The notes under the pieces were generated by a model. That model was not told where the DNA came from. It was given only the letters and a program-made list of their open reading frames with translations, and searched no databases. This document shows positions 55,285-64,000 of a DNA stretch of 64,000 bases, piece after piece. Numbering within the stretch: the stretch's first letter is position 1; the number at the start of each line of letters is the position of its first letter. A program made the position numbers and the translations under genes. The stretch spans positions 1-64,000 of the forward strand of contig NZ_JAFBDQ010000003.1 in NCBI RefSeq assembly GCF_016908315.1, read 5' to 3'. The stretch comes from Halanaerobacter jeridensis. Its GTDB lineage: Bacteria; Bacillota; Halanaerobiia; Halobacteroidales; Halobacteroidaceae.

Positions 55285-56604
55285 TTATGGATTATCAGTT
55301 TTAAAAGCTGTTATTTTCTTTAACTTTTCTTCTAACTTTTCTAAAGCAGTTGCTGTATCTTTTTCTCCAGTTAACACTGAATGCACTGCCTGATAAAAAG
55401 CCTGAGAAACTTGATTATAGTTCGGTGCTGTAACACTAGCTGGACGAGGAGTTGCAGTTATAAATACATTATATAGTTTCTCAAAGAATGGGACAGCTGC
55501 TAATACTTCTTGATCTTGATACAAAGACTTAATAGTTGGATTCAAAGCAGCTTCAATAGCCCTCATTTTCTGCACTTTAGGTGAAGTCATAAATAATGCT
55601 ACATCAGCAGCAACTTGAGGATGTTCACTATACTTACTAACTGCTAAACTGCCACCACCTAAAACAGATGTCGAGTCTCCATCTCCTGCTGGTAAAGGCG
55701 CCACATCAAATTTACCTTCTACAGCACTATCTTCTGCACTAGCTAAGGCATAAACGTAAGGTAAATTACGCATGAATACAGCATTTCCCGACTGCCACAT
55801 TTTACGAGTACTTTCTTCAGTCATGCTAGTAACTCCATGAGGAGAAATTCTACCAACCCAACTAGCAACTTCTTTAATCATCTCTCTTGCTTGTTGATTA
55901 TTAACAGTAATCTCTTGCTCAGAATTAACAATTGTACCGCCATTATTAGATGCTATCCATTCTAAAGCATTAGAAGTTAATCCTTCATAAGCTTCTCCCT
56001 GCCAGAGATAACCCCAAAAATTCGAATTGCCTTTATCACGTTCTTCTTTTTGGATTTTTTTAACCATCTTTTCTAGTTGATCCCAAGTTCTAGGAGGCCC
56101 CTCATATCCATACTTTTCTAACAAGTCACTACGGTAATATAATAAAGAACTTTCAATAAACCACGGTATAGCTATTAATTTATCATTAACCCTATTACTT
56201 TCAACAACAGTTTGAAAATGTTTTTCTATAGCCTGATTAATTTCATTATTATTCAAATCAATAAAATACTGTGCTAAGTCACCAGGCCAAGTCATATCAA
56301 TTTGATAGAGGTCTACTTCTGAACTTTTATTTTTGAGATACTGCAAATAAAGATCTAAACGGTCTTGAGCTAAATTAGGGGTATCTAATACTTTTATATC
56401 TACATTAGAATGATCATTTTCATACATTCTAGCAGCTTTTTTAATAGTTTCTAATTCTTTACCAACAGCTCCACCAGCAATAACAATTTCAACCTTATCA
56501 TCACTTTTTTCTTGCGAACTTGACTGTTCTTCAGCATTACAAGCCACTAATAATAATGACACCACTACTATTAAAATTAAAAATAATTTTTTTCTTTTGA
56601 ACAT
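55285..56604 (-). CDS. ABC sugar-binding lipoprotein, second copy
   Basis: The 439-residue protein has a lipoprotein signal (MFKRKKLFLILIVVVSLLLV, lipobox with Cys22) and the fold of family 1 solute-binding proteins: SNVDIKVLDTPNLAQDRLDL, DLYQIDMTWPGDLAQYFIDL, YYRSDLLEKYGYEGPPRTWD, and APNYNQVSQAFYQAVHSVLT near the end. It is a clear paralogue of the binding protein at 60,223, with the same segments in order. It lies between pgmB and a chemoreceptor gene. It may extend the range of sugars taken up, or present sugar to the receptor. AAGGGGGGAA supports the ATG. Confidence 0.92.
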   Translation of the reverse strand: MFKRKKLFLILIVVVSLLLVACNAEEQSSSQEKSDDKVEIVIAGGAVGKELETIKKAARMYENDHSNVDIKVLDTPNLAQDRLDLYLQYLKNKSSEVDLYQIDMTWPGDLAQYFIDLNNNEINQAIEKHFQTVVESNRVNDKLIAIPWFIESSLLYYRSDLLEKYGYEGPPRTWDQLEKMVKKIQKEERDKGNSNFWGYLWQGEAYEGLTSNALEWIASNNGGTIVNSEQEITVNNQQAREMIKEVASWVGRISPHGVTSMTEESTRKMWQSGNAVFMRNLPYVYALASAEDSAVEGKFDVAPLPAGDGDSTSVLGGGSLAVSKYSEHPQVAADVALFMTSPKVQKMRAIEAALNPTIKSLYQDQEVLAAVPFFEKLYNVFITATPRPASVTAPNYNQVSQAFYQAVHSVLTGEKDTATALEKLEEKLKKITAFKTDNP

Positions 56605-56632
56605 GTGTTCCCCCCTTATTAAGATTAATTAA

Positions 56633-58201
56633 TCAAGTATTAAATTTCTTAATAATTTTTCTCAGTTCCTTAGACATATTAGATAATTTATGAGCTGAGC
56701 TAGCTATTTCATCAGACATGGTATTAACTTCATTAGAAGCAGCTAACACTTCATTACTATTCTCATTTAATTTTTCTGTTGCAAGAGCTGTTTCTTCAAC
56801 TTTATCAGAAGTGTTTTCGATTGAGTTTTCAATCTCATTAAATATTTCGCCTGCTCTTTCGGCAATCTTTCGCCCTTCATCTGCTTCCTCTGCTACTTCT
56901 TTTACAGATTCTAAACTACTTTCAGATTTACTTTGAATTCTATTAACTAATGAATTGATATCATCAGTAGCATCTTCAGTTTCTTCAGCTAAGCTTCTAA
57001 TCTCATCAGCTACTACTGCAAAACTTTCTCCAGCCTTTCCTGCTCTAGCTGCTTCAATTGAAGCATTTAAAGCTAATAAGTTAGTCTGCTCTGCTATATC
57101 ATTAATCAAATCAACAATTTTACTGATTTCTTTGGAATCAGCAGTTAGATCTTCAATTTCATCTACTGTAGTATCAACTTTGTTATCAATATTTTGAATA
57201 CTTTTGACTGTATTATTTATCTTTTGATTACCAAACTCAGTCTGAGAGTTAGCTTCTTGAGCTAAGCTATTGACTTGCTTACTATTAGCAGATATCTGTT
57301 CTATTGCTGTAAACATATCTTCAAGATGATTAGTTGTTTCTTCAATTGTAGCATTACCTTCTTCAGCAGTTGCCGATAGTTGTTCACTATTAGAAGATAA
57401 GTTATCTATTGAATCAGATAACTTATTTACTATTTCTTTTAATTCTCTTAACATTTTATTAAGAGCTTCTACTAAAAACCCAATTTCTCCTTTAGCTTCA
57501 ATCTCTAATGGACTAATATTCAGATTGCCATTAGCAATTTCATTGGCAAAATTAGCTGCTTGAACAATTGGCGTAGTAATTTTACGGTATAAAATAACAA
57601 ATGTAACTAAGATACTGATTAGTACAATTCCTATTAAAATATTAGTAATCCACAAATAAAGATTTGCTTTCTTTTGAGCTGTATTAATTTTTTTCTGCGC
57701 TCGGGTTTCAATTCGATTTTGAAATTCTCTAATTGGAGTTAAGACCTTTTCTTTTTGCTTGGTATAGTAACTATCAAAAATTGTTTTGCGAGCATCTAAA
57801 AAATTACCGTTTTTAGCCTTTTTTAAAGCAGCTTTTTCAGTAGCAGTTATCATCATCGAGCCTTCAATTGCTTTTTCAATCAAGGCTATATCTTTATCAG
57901 GAATATCCATCTGCTTTAGTTTTTGCAATACTTTTGCTTTAGTTTTAGTTTCATTAACTTCTTTGAAATAATTGTTATAATATTTATCTTCACCTTGAAC
58001 AGCATATTTATTAACTTGCTCAGTCAAATAATCAAATGTAGTAAGCAACTCTTTACTTAACTGTTTTATTTTCTCCTGGCGATTAGTAACTTCTCGTTCC
58101 TTTCTAAAACTAACATTTAATTTAAATACAGTAAAACTAACTAAAATAAGTAGTACGAATATAGTGATTCCAACTATTTTTAAAAGTTTAGATATTTTCA
58201 A
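56633..58201 (-). CDS. Chemoreceptor with four-helix-bundle sensor inside the sugar locus
   Basis: The start is TTG at 58,199-58,201, about six bases after GGGGGAG. The 522-residue protein has membrane segments near 8-28 and 184-206, enclosing an all-helical 4HB_MCP sensor. A HAMP domain and an intact signalling domain follow, with tip [20 protein letters not shown]; note KAGE where most have EHGQ. Sensors of this type often detect a ligand through a binding protein, and this gene lies directly upstream of the second sugar-binding lipoprotein in the operon. It is likely to report the same sugar to the motor (inference). Confidence 0.92.
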   Translation of the reverse strand: MKISKLLKIVGITIFVLLILVSFTVFKLNVSFRKEREVTNRQEKIKQLSKELLTTFDYLTEQVNKYAVQGEDKYYNNYFKEVNETKTKAKVLQKLKQMDIPDKDIALIEKAIEGSMMITATEKAALKKAKNGNFLDARKTIFDSYYTKQKEKVLTPIREFQNRIETRAQKKINTAQKKANLYLWITNILIGIVLISILVTFVILYRKITTPIVQAANFANEIANGNLNISPLEIEAKGEIGFLVEALNKMLRELKEIVNKLSDSIDNLSSNSEQLSATAEEGNATIEETTNHLEDMFTAIEQISANSKQVNSLAQEANSQTEFGNQKINNTVKSIQNIDNKVDTTVDEIEDLTADSKEISKIVDLINDIAEQTNLLALNASIEAARAGKAGESFAVVADEIRSLAEETEDATDDINSLVNRIQSKSESSLESVKEVAEEADEGRKIAERAGEIFNEIENSIENTSDKVEETALATEKLNENSNEVLAASNEVNTMSDEIASSAHKLSNMSKELRKIIKKFNT

Positions 58202-58428
58202 TGTAACTCCCCCTTTTTTATACTTAGTAATTACTTTCTAATCTTTGTTTAAAGTTAACTATAACTATAATTTCAAATTTTATTAATTATAACTTTTTAT
58301 ATTATTTCCCTATCAAACAAAGGGGGCTTATTTTGATTATTTACTAAATTTTACTTATTCCTTAAACTTATACTCAAACTCTTATTTTTTATACTTATGC
58401 TTTTTATGCTTTTGCTTATACTTATCCT

Positions 58429-60117
58429 TTAACTCAATTTATATACTCTAGCCTCATAAGGTTTTAAATCTATCTCTTTAATTTCAGAATCAGCTCTAAC
58501 TTCATAATTATTAATTAATAATTCCTGCTCTGAAAAATCTATATCTTGTGGTAATTCAAACTTAGTTTCATCGGCACTAAAGTTTAGCATTACTAATACT
58601 CTTTCTCCTTCTAAAACTCTTAAATAAGAATAAATACTTTGGCTATCTTCTAACAATAAACGATAATCACCATAGACTAACACATCTTCACTTTTTCTTA
58701 AATCGATTAAATCTTGATAATAATGAAAAATAGAGTTAGGGTTAGCAAGATTAGCTGCTACATTAATCTCTTCATAATTAGGATTAACATCAATCCATGG
58801 TTCACCATCACTAAAACCAGCTTGCTCGCTATTATCCCACTGCATTGGAGTTCGACTATTATCTCTACTCCACGTTCTAATAATTTCTTTAGCATCGGCG
58901 AAGTTATCAATATTACCTTTTTTCTTCTCTTCTTTAAACTTATTTAAAGTATCTACATCTTGTACTTGTTCTAAACTTTCAAAAGGGAAATTAGTCATGC
59001 CAATTTCTTCACCTTGGTATAAATAAGGAGTACCACGTAAAGTTAATAGCAAAGTAGCTAACATCTTAGCAGATTCAACTCTATACTCTTCATCATTAGC
59101 AAATCTAGACACAGCACGCGGTTGATCGTGATTATTGAGATACAAGCTATTCCAACCATTTTGCTCCTGCATTTCAACCTGCCATTTAGTAATAATCTCT
59201 TTTAAATCTGTTAACTTCCATTCGCCAGTTCCACTCCAGCGTCCTCCTTCAGGTGTATCAACTAACATATGTTCGAAGTGGAATAACATATTTAACTCAT
59301 CTCGATCAGAACTGACATATTTAACTCCTTCATCTACATCCACAAAGGGCATCTCTCCTACAGTCAGAATATCATAGTTGCTCAATACTTCTTGATTCAT
59401 CTCTTGTAAATAATCATGGACTTTAGGTCCATCAACATAATGATTAGCTCCTGTAGGTAGTTCTCCCTCATTATCTTTATCATCTGGCAGTTCAGGTTCT
59501 TTAGAAATAAAGTTGATAACATCCATTCTAAAGCCATCAATTCCTTTATCTAACCACCATTTCATCATCTCATAAATTTCAGTTCTAAGATCTGGATTCT
59601 CCCAATTTAAATCAGGCTGCTTTTGATGGAATAAATGTAGATAATATTCTCCTGTTTCTTCATCATACTGCCAAGCTGAGCCGCCAAAGTTAGACTCCCA
59701 ATTATTCGGTGGAGTTCCTTCTTCTCCAGACCTCCAAATATAATAATCTCGATAGTCATTATCTTTAGCAGAACGAGATTCTACAAACCACTGATGTTCA
59801 TCAGAAGTATGATTAACTACTAAGTCCATAATTAATTTCATATCTCTGTTATGTAATTCATCTAATAGTTCTTCCCAATCATCCAATGTACCAAACTCAT
59901 CCATAATTGCTTTATAATCACTAATATCATAACCATTATCAGCATTAGGTGACTGATAAACTGGACCTAACCAAACAACATCTATTCCTAATTTATCTAA
60001 ATAGTCTACTTTTTCAATAATCCCTTGTAAATCCCCAATTCCATCACCATCAGAATCATTAAAACTCCGTGGATAAATTTCATAGGCTACAGCTTCTTTC
60101 CACCACTGTTGTTCCAT
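58429..60117 (-). CDS. GH13 alpha-glucosidase (oligo-1,6-glucosidase-like)
   Basis: The 562-residue protein has the full GH13 subfamily 31-type pattern: DLVVNHTSDEH, GFRMDVINFISK with nucleophile D199, TVGEMPFV with acid/base E255, and NNHDQPR with D331. Val200 after the nucleophile is the residue found in enzymes that favour alpha-1,6 links such as isomaltose, while 1,4-specific ones usually have Ala or Thr; trehalose-6-phosphate hydrolases also carry Val. It has no signal peptide. GGAGTTG is about nine bases from the ATG. It follows the first binding-protein gene after a partial terminator. It should release glucose from imported oligosaccharides. Confidence 0.93.
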   Translation of the reverse strand: MEQQWWKEAVAYEIYPRSFNDSDGDGIGDLQGIIEKVDYLDKLGIDVVWLGPVYQSPNADNGYDISDYKAIMDEFGTLDDWEELLDELHNRDMKLIMDLVVNHTSDEHQWFVESRSAKDNDYRDYYIWRSGEEGTPPNNWESNFGGSAWQYDEETGEYYLHLFHQKQPDLNWENPDLRTEIYEMMKWWLDKGIDGFRMDVINFISKEPELPDDKDNEGELPTGANHYVDGPKVHDYLQEMNQEVLSNYDILTVGEMPFVDVDEGVKYVSSDRDELNMLFHFEHMLVDTPEGGRWSGTGEWKLTDLKEIITKWQVEMQEQNGWNSLYLNNHDQPRAVSRFANDEEYRVESAKMLATLLLTLRGTPYLYQGEEIGMTNFPFESLEQVQDVDTLNKFKEEKKKGNIDNFADAKEIIRTWSRDNSRTPMQWDNSEQAGFSDGEPWIDVNPNYEEINVAANLANPNSIFHYYQDLIDLRKSEDVLVYGDYRLLLEDSQSIYSYLRVLEGERVLVMLNFSADETKFELPQDIDFSEQELLINNYEVRADSEIKEIDLKPYEARVYKLS

Positions 60118-60153
60118 ATAATCTCAACTCCTTGTCTTCCGTAATTAAAATAT

Positions 60154-60191
60154 GTCTCCCACCTAAAGCAAATTGCTTCAAGTGGGAGACT
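60154..60191 (-). terminator. Partial terminator after the first sugar-binding protein gene
   Basis: GTCTCCCAC pairs with GTGGGAGAC, with further AAGC/GCTT pairing inside. The minus strand then reads ATATTTTAATT, a weak T-run. Such a hairpin commonly lets part of the transcript stop, which favours the binding protein. Confidence 0.65.
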
Positions 60192-60222
60192 AAATAGTTA
60201 TTACTTGATCTTAACTAATTCT

Positions 60223-61617
60223 TTACTCTATAGTTTTAGTTGGTTCTCCAGATTCAAAACCAGTAATATCCTTTAACTTATATTCAAGAGATCTTAAAGC
60301 ACTTCCTGCTTCTTTTTCACCGTTTAGTACAGAATAAACAGATTTAAAGAATGCAGTTGATACTTCGTTATAGTTAGGAGCTACTGGAGTAGATGGTCTA
60401 GGTGTACTGTTTCGGAATACACTTAATAAAGTCTTGAAGTACGGATTCTCGTTTATAATTTCTTCGTCATTATAAAGAGCTTTTCTACTACCAGTTAATC
60501 CTGCTTCCATAGCTCTTAACTTCTGAATCTTATAAGAAGTTAGAAACTTAACAACTTCTGCAGCTGCTTCTTTGTTGTCACTATATTTACTAACAGCTAA
60601 TTGCCATCCACCTAAAGTAGCAGCACCGTGTCCACTATCTCCTTTAGGTAACGGAGCAATATCAAATTTACCTTTAACAGCAGAATCATCACTTTTAGCT
60701 AATGGATAAGCATACGGCCAATTACGCATGAATAATGCGTGACCACCTTGCCACATCTTACGAGCATCTTCCTCTTTCATACCAGTTACACCCGGAGGAG
60801 AGATCTCACCAATCCAATCTGCTGCCATAGTAATAGCTTCAGCAGCTTTTTCGTTATTGATAGTAACTTTCTTATCAGGGCTAACGATTACACCGCCACC
60901 ATTAGAGTAAACCCATTCTAGAGCGTCACAAGTTAGACCTTCATAAGCTTCACCTTGCCATACAAATCCCCAGAAGTCCTGCTTACCTTCAGCACGTTCT
61001 CCTTTTTGAACTTTCTTTGCCATCTTCTCCATCTCTTCCCAAGTTTTTGGAGGATTGTCGAATCCATATTTTTCTAATAAATCTGTTCTATAATACATTA
61101 CAGCAGCATCGACAAACCATGGAATAGCAATTAATTCTCCATCAACAGTATTGTTCTTGATACTACCTTTAAAGAACTTATCGATTTCACTTTGGGACAT
61201 ATAATCTTTAAAGTCTATGAAGTGTTCACCCATATCTCCAGACCAAATAACATCAGTCTGATAAACATCTAACTTATTACTCTGTGCTTCTAAGTATTGT
61301 AGGTATAAAGAATATCTCTCAGAAGAACTTTCCGGCATAGAAACTAACTCAATATCAATATTAGGATTTTCTTCTTCATACATTTTTGCAGCTTTCTTAG
61401 TTACTTCAAATTCTTTACCAACATTTCCTACACCTACTTTAACAACTTTCTTATCGCTACTACTTTCTTCTTGAGACTGTTCTTGTTCCTGAGCTTGATC
61501 TTGAGCTTGTTGATCACTACTTTGATTGCCACCACCACCACAACCTGTTACTAATAATGAAAACATTAATACTATACCTAAAACTAAAACAAAACCTTTC
61601 TTCTTAGATAAAACCAT
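60223..61617 (-). CDS. ABC sugar-binding lipoprotein, first copy
   Basis: The 464-residue protein has a lipoprotein signal (LVLGIVLMFSLLVTGC, Cys26) and a Gln/Glu/Ser-rich linker, then a family 1 solute-binding domain: NPNIDIELVSMPESSSERYS, DVYQTDVIWSGDMGEHFIDF, YYRTDLLEKYGFDNPPKTWE, GHALFMRNWPYAYPLA and APNYNEVSTAFFKSVYSVLN. It is paralogous to 55,285-56,604. It lies directly downstream of the MalF- and MalG-like genes, separated only by a small gene and a structured spacer, so it is the main binding subunit of that transporter. The ribosome site (AGGTAGTG) is modest. Confidence 0.95.
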   Translation of the reverse strand: MVLSKKKGFVLVLGIVLMFSLLVTGCGGGGNQSSDQQAQDQAQEQEQSQEESSSDKKVVKVGVGNVGKEFEVTKKAAKMYEEENPNIDIELVSMPESSSERYSLYLQYLEAQSNKLDVYQTDVIWSGDMGEHFIDFKDYMSQSEIDKFFKGSIKNNTVDGELIAIPWFVDAAVMYYRTDLLEKYGFDNPPKTWEEMEKMAKKVQKGERAEGKQDFWGFVWQGEAYEGLTCDALEWVYSNGGGVIVSPDKKVTINNEKAAEAITMAADWIGEISPPGVTGMKEEDARKMWQGGHALFMRNWPYAYPLAKSDDSAVKGKFDIAPLPKGDSGHGAATLGGWQLAVSKYSDNKEAAAEVVKFLTSYKIQKLRAMEAGLTGSRKALYNDEEIINENPYFKTLLSVFRNSTPRPSTPVAPNYNEVSTAFFKSVYSVLNGEKEAGSALRSLEYKLKDITGFESGEPTKTIE

Positions 61618-61639
61618 TTCACTACCTGCTTATAAAAAT

Positions 61640-61823
61640 CTATGCAAAGCTATACATAGACCACAATCATACAGGATTAGATCGTATTAGGTATAATCGC
61701 TTGATTATAATCTTCCCTCCTGCCCTTAATATCTACAATATCAAGGTGCTAGAAAGATACAGGTGTTACCTGTCCCTAAATTTACATTCTAGGCAAAGTC
61801 CTTTCTCTACGTGGTGCTTTGCC
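61640..61823 (-). other. Spacer with four small hairpins upstream of the sugar-binding protein
   Basis: Four short inverted repeats follow one another: 61,640-61,659 (CTATG/CATAG), 61,692-61,709 (TATAATC/GATTATA with a four-base loop), 61,759-61,773 (ACAGGT/ACCTGT) and 61,792-61,823 (GGCAAAG/CTTTGCC). They lie in the 253 bases between the small ORF and the binding-protein gene. A GGCAGGAGGG without an ATG, GTG or TTG after it lies near 61,715. This may be an RNA processing or stabilising region; no known riboswitch consensus was recognised. Confidence 0.45.
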
Positions 61824-61870
61824 CTATATAAGCTATTTGAAAATTGATTCTTTTTATCAGGTTATAATTA

Positions 61871-61996
61871 TTAAGCGATTTCCAACAACCTTTTCCTGTA
61901 TCTAGAATATGCATAGTCTTTGCTATAAGCAGGATTTTCACCACCTTCCTTTTTAATATTTTGGATTGATTTTTTATAGCTTTTAAAATATTTCAT
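61871..61996 (-). CDS. Small basic protein (41 residues) between malG-like and binding-protein genes
   Basis: An ATG at 61,996 lies four to five bases after TAGGAGGTGA, one of the best ribosome sites in the window. The frame runs 41 codons: it begins MKYFKSYKKSIQNIKKEG and ends SRYRKRLLEIA. The product is basic and aromatic-rich, unlike the acidic proteins around it, with no membrane segment. Its 12-base-arm palindrome upstream (62,008-62,033) touches the ribosome site. I do not recognise it. It might be a regulator, a leader peptide or a small subunit of the transporter locus. Confidence 0.6.
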   Translation of the reverse strand: MKYFKSYKKSIQNIKKEGGENPAYSKDYAYSRYRKRLLEIA

Positions 61997-62007
61997 TCTG
62001 TCACCTC

Positions 62008-62033
62008 CTAGATATAGGGTGCCCTATATCTAG
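62008..62033. promoter_or_regulatory. Perfect 26-base palindrome at the ribosome site of the small gene
   Basis: CTAGATATAGGG, then TG, then CCCTATATCTAG. The left arm overlaps the CCTCC complement of the ribosome site for the 41-codon gene. It could be an operator for a dimeric repressor or an mRNA hairpin that hides the ribosome site. The two-base loop would have to open slightly to fold. Confidence 0.55.
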
Positions 62034-62160
62034 GCAATAAATTAAAAAGTTTTTTACCTTGATTTGAATAATTTTACAGGAAATTTTACCTCCTTCCTTA
62101 GTTGCAATTTAATAATTAGTAATTGCTTTATATAATTATATAAGGAAGATTTCCTTATTA

Positions 62161-63030
62161 TTATCCTTTTACTGAACCAGCAGTTAAACCTTTTACGATC
62201 TTCTTCTGGAAGTATAATACTAATCCAACAATAGGCAATGTAACCAATACAGCTGCGGCCATTTTAGCTCCTGCTGGTTCCTGTCTAGAAACTTCACCAC
62301 TAAACAATGCAATAGCTACAGGAACGGTTCGCGCTTCAGCATCAAAGGATGTAAAGGTTAAAGCAAATAGATATTCATTCCACGCTCTAATAAATGTTAA
62401 CAATCCTGTAGTTACTAATGCCGGAGCAGTCAATGGTAATAAGATCAATCTAAAGGTCTGAAAAGCAGTTGCTCCGTCTACTTGAGCAGATTGCATTATT
62501 TCATCAGGTAGATCTTTAAAGAATGAAGTTAAGACCCAAGTAGTAAATGGTAATGCAAATAACATATATGAGAAAATCATACTAAACCTTGGCCCTAAAT
62601 TATACTGCCTGATTAAAGCATACAAACCAGTTAATACGGTAACCTGTGGGAACATGGTCATCGATAATATGACATATAAACTCAGTTTTTTACCTTTAAA
62701 CCTTAATTTACCTAAAGCAAAGGCGGAGAATGAACCAACCATTAATGATAAGACTGTAGTACTGGTCGCTACTATAGCACTGTTAAGTATACCCCTCATA
62801 AAGGTATCATTATTAAATAATTGTTTATAATTTGTTAATGAGATGTCTATTGCTCCTGTATCAGGATCACGAGGTACAAAAGTAGCAGGCATCATCATCA
62901 ACTGATCTTCTGTCTTTAATGAAGAGTTAACTGCCCAATAAAATGGAAATAGTAAATAAAAACAAATTAAGCCGATTATAAACCAAAAGCCTACTTTTTT
63001 AAGAATTTGAATTCTTTCGTCAGTCATCAT
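62161..63030 (-). CDS. ABC sugar permease, MalG-like
   Basis: The 289-residue protein has six membrane segments, a first helix FIIGLICFYLLFPFYWAVN, and the ATPase-contact EAA loop DGATAFQTFRLILLPLTAPAL. It ends QKKIVKGLTAGSVKG, as MalG-type permeases do. Its ATG overlaps the MalF-like stop by four bases, so the pair is co-translated. Together they form the inner-membrane channel for an alpha-glucoside, fed by the binding protein downstream. No ATPase gene lies in the window; a shared MsmK/MalK-type ATPase encoded elsewhere is likely. Confidence 0.95.
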   Translation of the reverse strand: MMTDERIQILKKVGFWFIIGLICFYLLFPFYWAVNSSLKTEDQLMMMPATFVPRDPDTGAIDISLTNYKQLFNNDTFMRGILNSAIVATSTTVLSLMVGSFSAFALGKLRFKGKKLSLYVILSMTMFPQVTVLTGLYALIRQYNLGPRFSMIFSYMLFALPFTTWVLTSFFKDLPDEIMQSAQVDGATAFQTFRLILLPLTAPALVTTGLLTFIRAWNEYLFALTFTSFDAEARTVPVAIALFSGEVSRQEPAGAKMAAAVLVTLPIVGLVLYFQKKIVKGLTAGSVKG

Positions 63031-64000
63031 TCGACATCAACTCCTAACCCTTGAATATAGGCATACGCAAAGATAGCAATAAATATAAAGATTACTACTC
63101 CAATAGCAGATGCTAATCCCATCTCTCTATTTCCAATTAACTGAAAATAATTATAAGTAGCTAAGGAGTAAACACGATCTCCTAATAGAACTTGGAACAC
63201 ACCAAATGCTCTTAATGTGTCTAGAGTTCTGAAGATTAAAGCTACACCAATAGCTGGTTTTATTAAAGGCAATGTAATAGTAAAGAACTGCCGTACTTTA
63301 CTAGCACCATCAACTCGTGCAGCTTCATACAAAGATTGCGGAATTAACTGCAATCCTGCTAAAATCAGCAAAGCCATAAATGGTGTTGTCTTCCACACAT
63401 CAACTGCAATCAAGGACGGTAACTGTAGTGAGGGATCTCCTAAAAAGTTTATTTGACCTTCGGTTATACCGAGCATATCTCCTACAGTATTAAATAATCC
63501 CATTCTGTTTGGTTCCAACATCCAAGCCCAAATTTCAGCTGAAACAACTGTAATAACAGCCCAAGGTACTAACATAATTGCTCGCATGGCGCCTCGACCT
63601 TTAAAGTTACTGTTAACTGTCAGGGCAATAATCAAACCAATTATCGTTTCTAAAGTTACTGCCACAATTGTATATATCAATGTGTTTTTAATGGCACTCA
63701 TAAAGTCCGCATCCGAAGCTCCTACTACATATTTATTACCAAAGAACCCAACAGTAAATAATTTTTCATAAAGAAATGGTTCCGATGGCAATGCTTCATA
63801 TGCAGGCTTATATACTTTTTCACCTGTCTCAGAGTCCACTTTCACCTTCCCTGTATCGGGATTAACTTGTGGTTCTAATTTTTTAACTGTTACACCTAAT
63901 AACTTGCGATAATTCCTTAAACCTACAAATTCTGTTTTTTGGGAACTAGCAAATCTCTTATTAGTAAAACTAGTAACAAAGACTTGTGCTAGAGGATAAA
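63027..64000 (-). CDS. ABC sugar permease, MalF-like (5' end beyond the window)
   Basis: The frame is open from the window edge; the visible part begins YPLAQVFVTSFTNKRFASSQ in mid-protein, so the GTG at 63,845 is not the start. About 323 residues are visible. A periplasmic insertion (residues with VNPDTGKVKVDSETGEKVY) follows the first helix, and the EAA loop reads YEAARVDGASKVRQFFTITL. The last helix ends YIQGLGVDVE. It pairs with the MalG-like permease, which overlaps its stop. The extra loop of about 60 residues after FVGLRNYRKLLG is longer than in many relatives and could contact the binding protein. Confidence 0.93.
   Translation of the reverse strand, partial: YPLAQVFVTSFTNKRFASSQKTEFVGLRNYRKLLGVTVKKLEPQVNPDTGKVKVDSETGEKVYKPAYEALPSEPFLYEKLFTVGFFGNKYVVGASDADFMSAIKNTLIYTIVAVTLETIIGLIIALTVNSNFKGRGAMRAIMLVPWAVITVVSAEIWAWMLEPNRMGLFNTVGDMLGITEGQINFLGDPSLQLPSLIAVDVWKTTPFMALLILAGLQLIPQSLYEAARVDGASKVRQFFTITLPLIKPAIGVALIFRTLDTLRAFGVFQVLLGDRVYSLATYNYFQLIGNREMGLASAIGVVIFIFIAIFAYAYIQGLGVDVE

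Noticed and set aside
63839-63845. GTG at 63,845 as the start of the MalF-like permease
   Set aside because: The frame is open to the window edge and the upstream codons encode typical permease sequence, so the true start is outside.

Overview
The window is AT-rich DNA with dense, mostly minus-strand genes, strong GGAGG-type ribosome binding sites and frequent GTG/TTG alternatives, as in Firmicutes-like bacteria. It also encodes a TolC-family outer-membrane channel protein, which suggests a diderm. Many cytoplasmic proteins are very acidic (HtpG, the McrB-like ATPase, the GH13 enzyme), and there is a TrkH/TrkA potassium system. Together these point to a halophilic anaerobe of the Halanaerobiales/Halobacteroidaceae type. 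This is inference from gene content; there is no rRNA or other marker in the window to confirm it.

Layout. (1) 1-12,723 is an accessory, defence-like island, all on the minus strand: an acetyltransferase, an McrBC-type pair (DUF2357-type McrC nuclease plus McrB-like GTPase/ATPase), two different PD-(D/E)XK proteins, an HNH protein, a GIY-YIG-like domain fused to a cold-shock domain, and an operon of a MazG-like NTP pyrophosphohydrolase with a PLD-nuclease/SF2 helicase. (2) 12,997-18,416 is a chemoreceptor cluster: two full MCPs, one MCP remnant, a SprA-related protein, and an unusual soluble protein in which a Rossmann NAD-binding domain replaces the usual MCP sensor. (3) 18,583-39,774 is mixed housekeeping: a phosphoesterase, TolC, a PQQ-propeller lipoprotein, HtpG, a metallo-beta-lactamase-fold hydrolase, a Lon-like protease, a K+ channel, a PilZ protein, an orphan FixC-FixX-MFS operon, acylphosphatase, CheY, RecU, a cation efflux protein and MurB. 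A small decayed patch at 33,801-34,192 includes a broken pgsA-like gene. (4) 39,881-48,030 holds c-di-GMP enzymes (GGDEF-EAL; 7TM-PAS-GGDEF-HD-GYP) on either side of trkH and trkA, which are separated by repeat elements. (5) 48,171-64,000 is an alpha-glucoside utilisation locus.

In the sugar locus, transcription runs right to left: MalF-like and MalG-like permeases, a small ORF, a solute-binding lipoprotein, an alpha-glucosidase, a chemoreceptor, a second solute-binding lipoprotein, beta-phosphoglucomutase, a large cytoplasmic GH13 protein, a GH65 phosphorylase and a LacI-type regulator. The inferred logic is uptake of an alpha-glucoside, phosphorolysis by GH65 to beta-glucose 1-phosphate plus an acceptor, and conversion to glucose 6-phosphate by PgmB, with GH13 enzymes trimming longer or 1,6-linked chains. 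No MalK-type ATPase is in the window.

The most unusual items are the Rossmann-MCP chimera, the nuclease-rich island with its GIY-YIG/cold-shock fusion, the orphan FixCX operon without FixAB and with a doubtful start codon, the structured and repetitive spacers in the sugar and trk regions, and a hairpin that encloses the ribosome binding site and start codon of the Lon-like gene.
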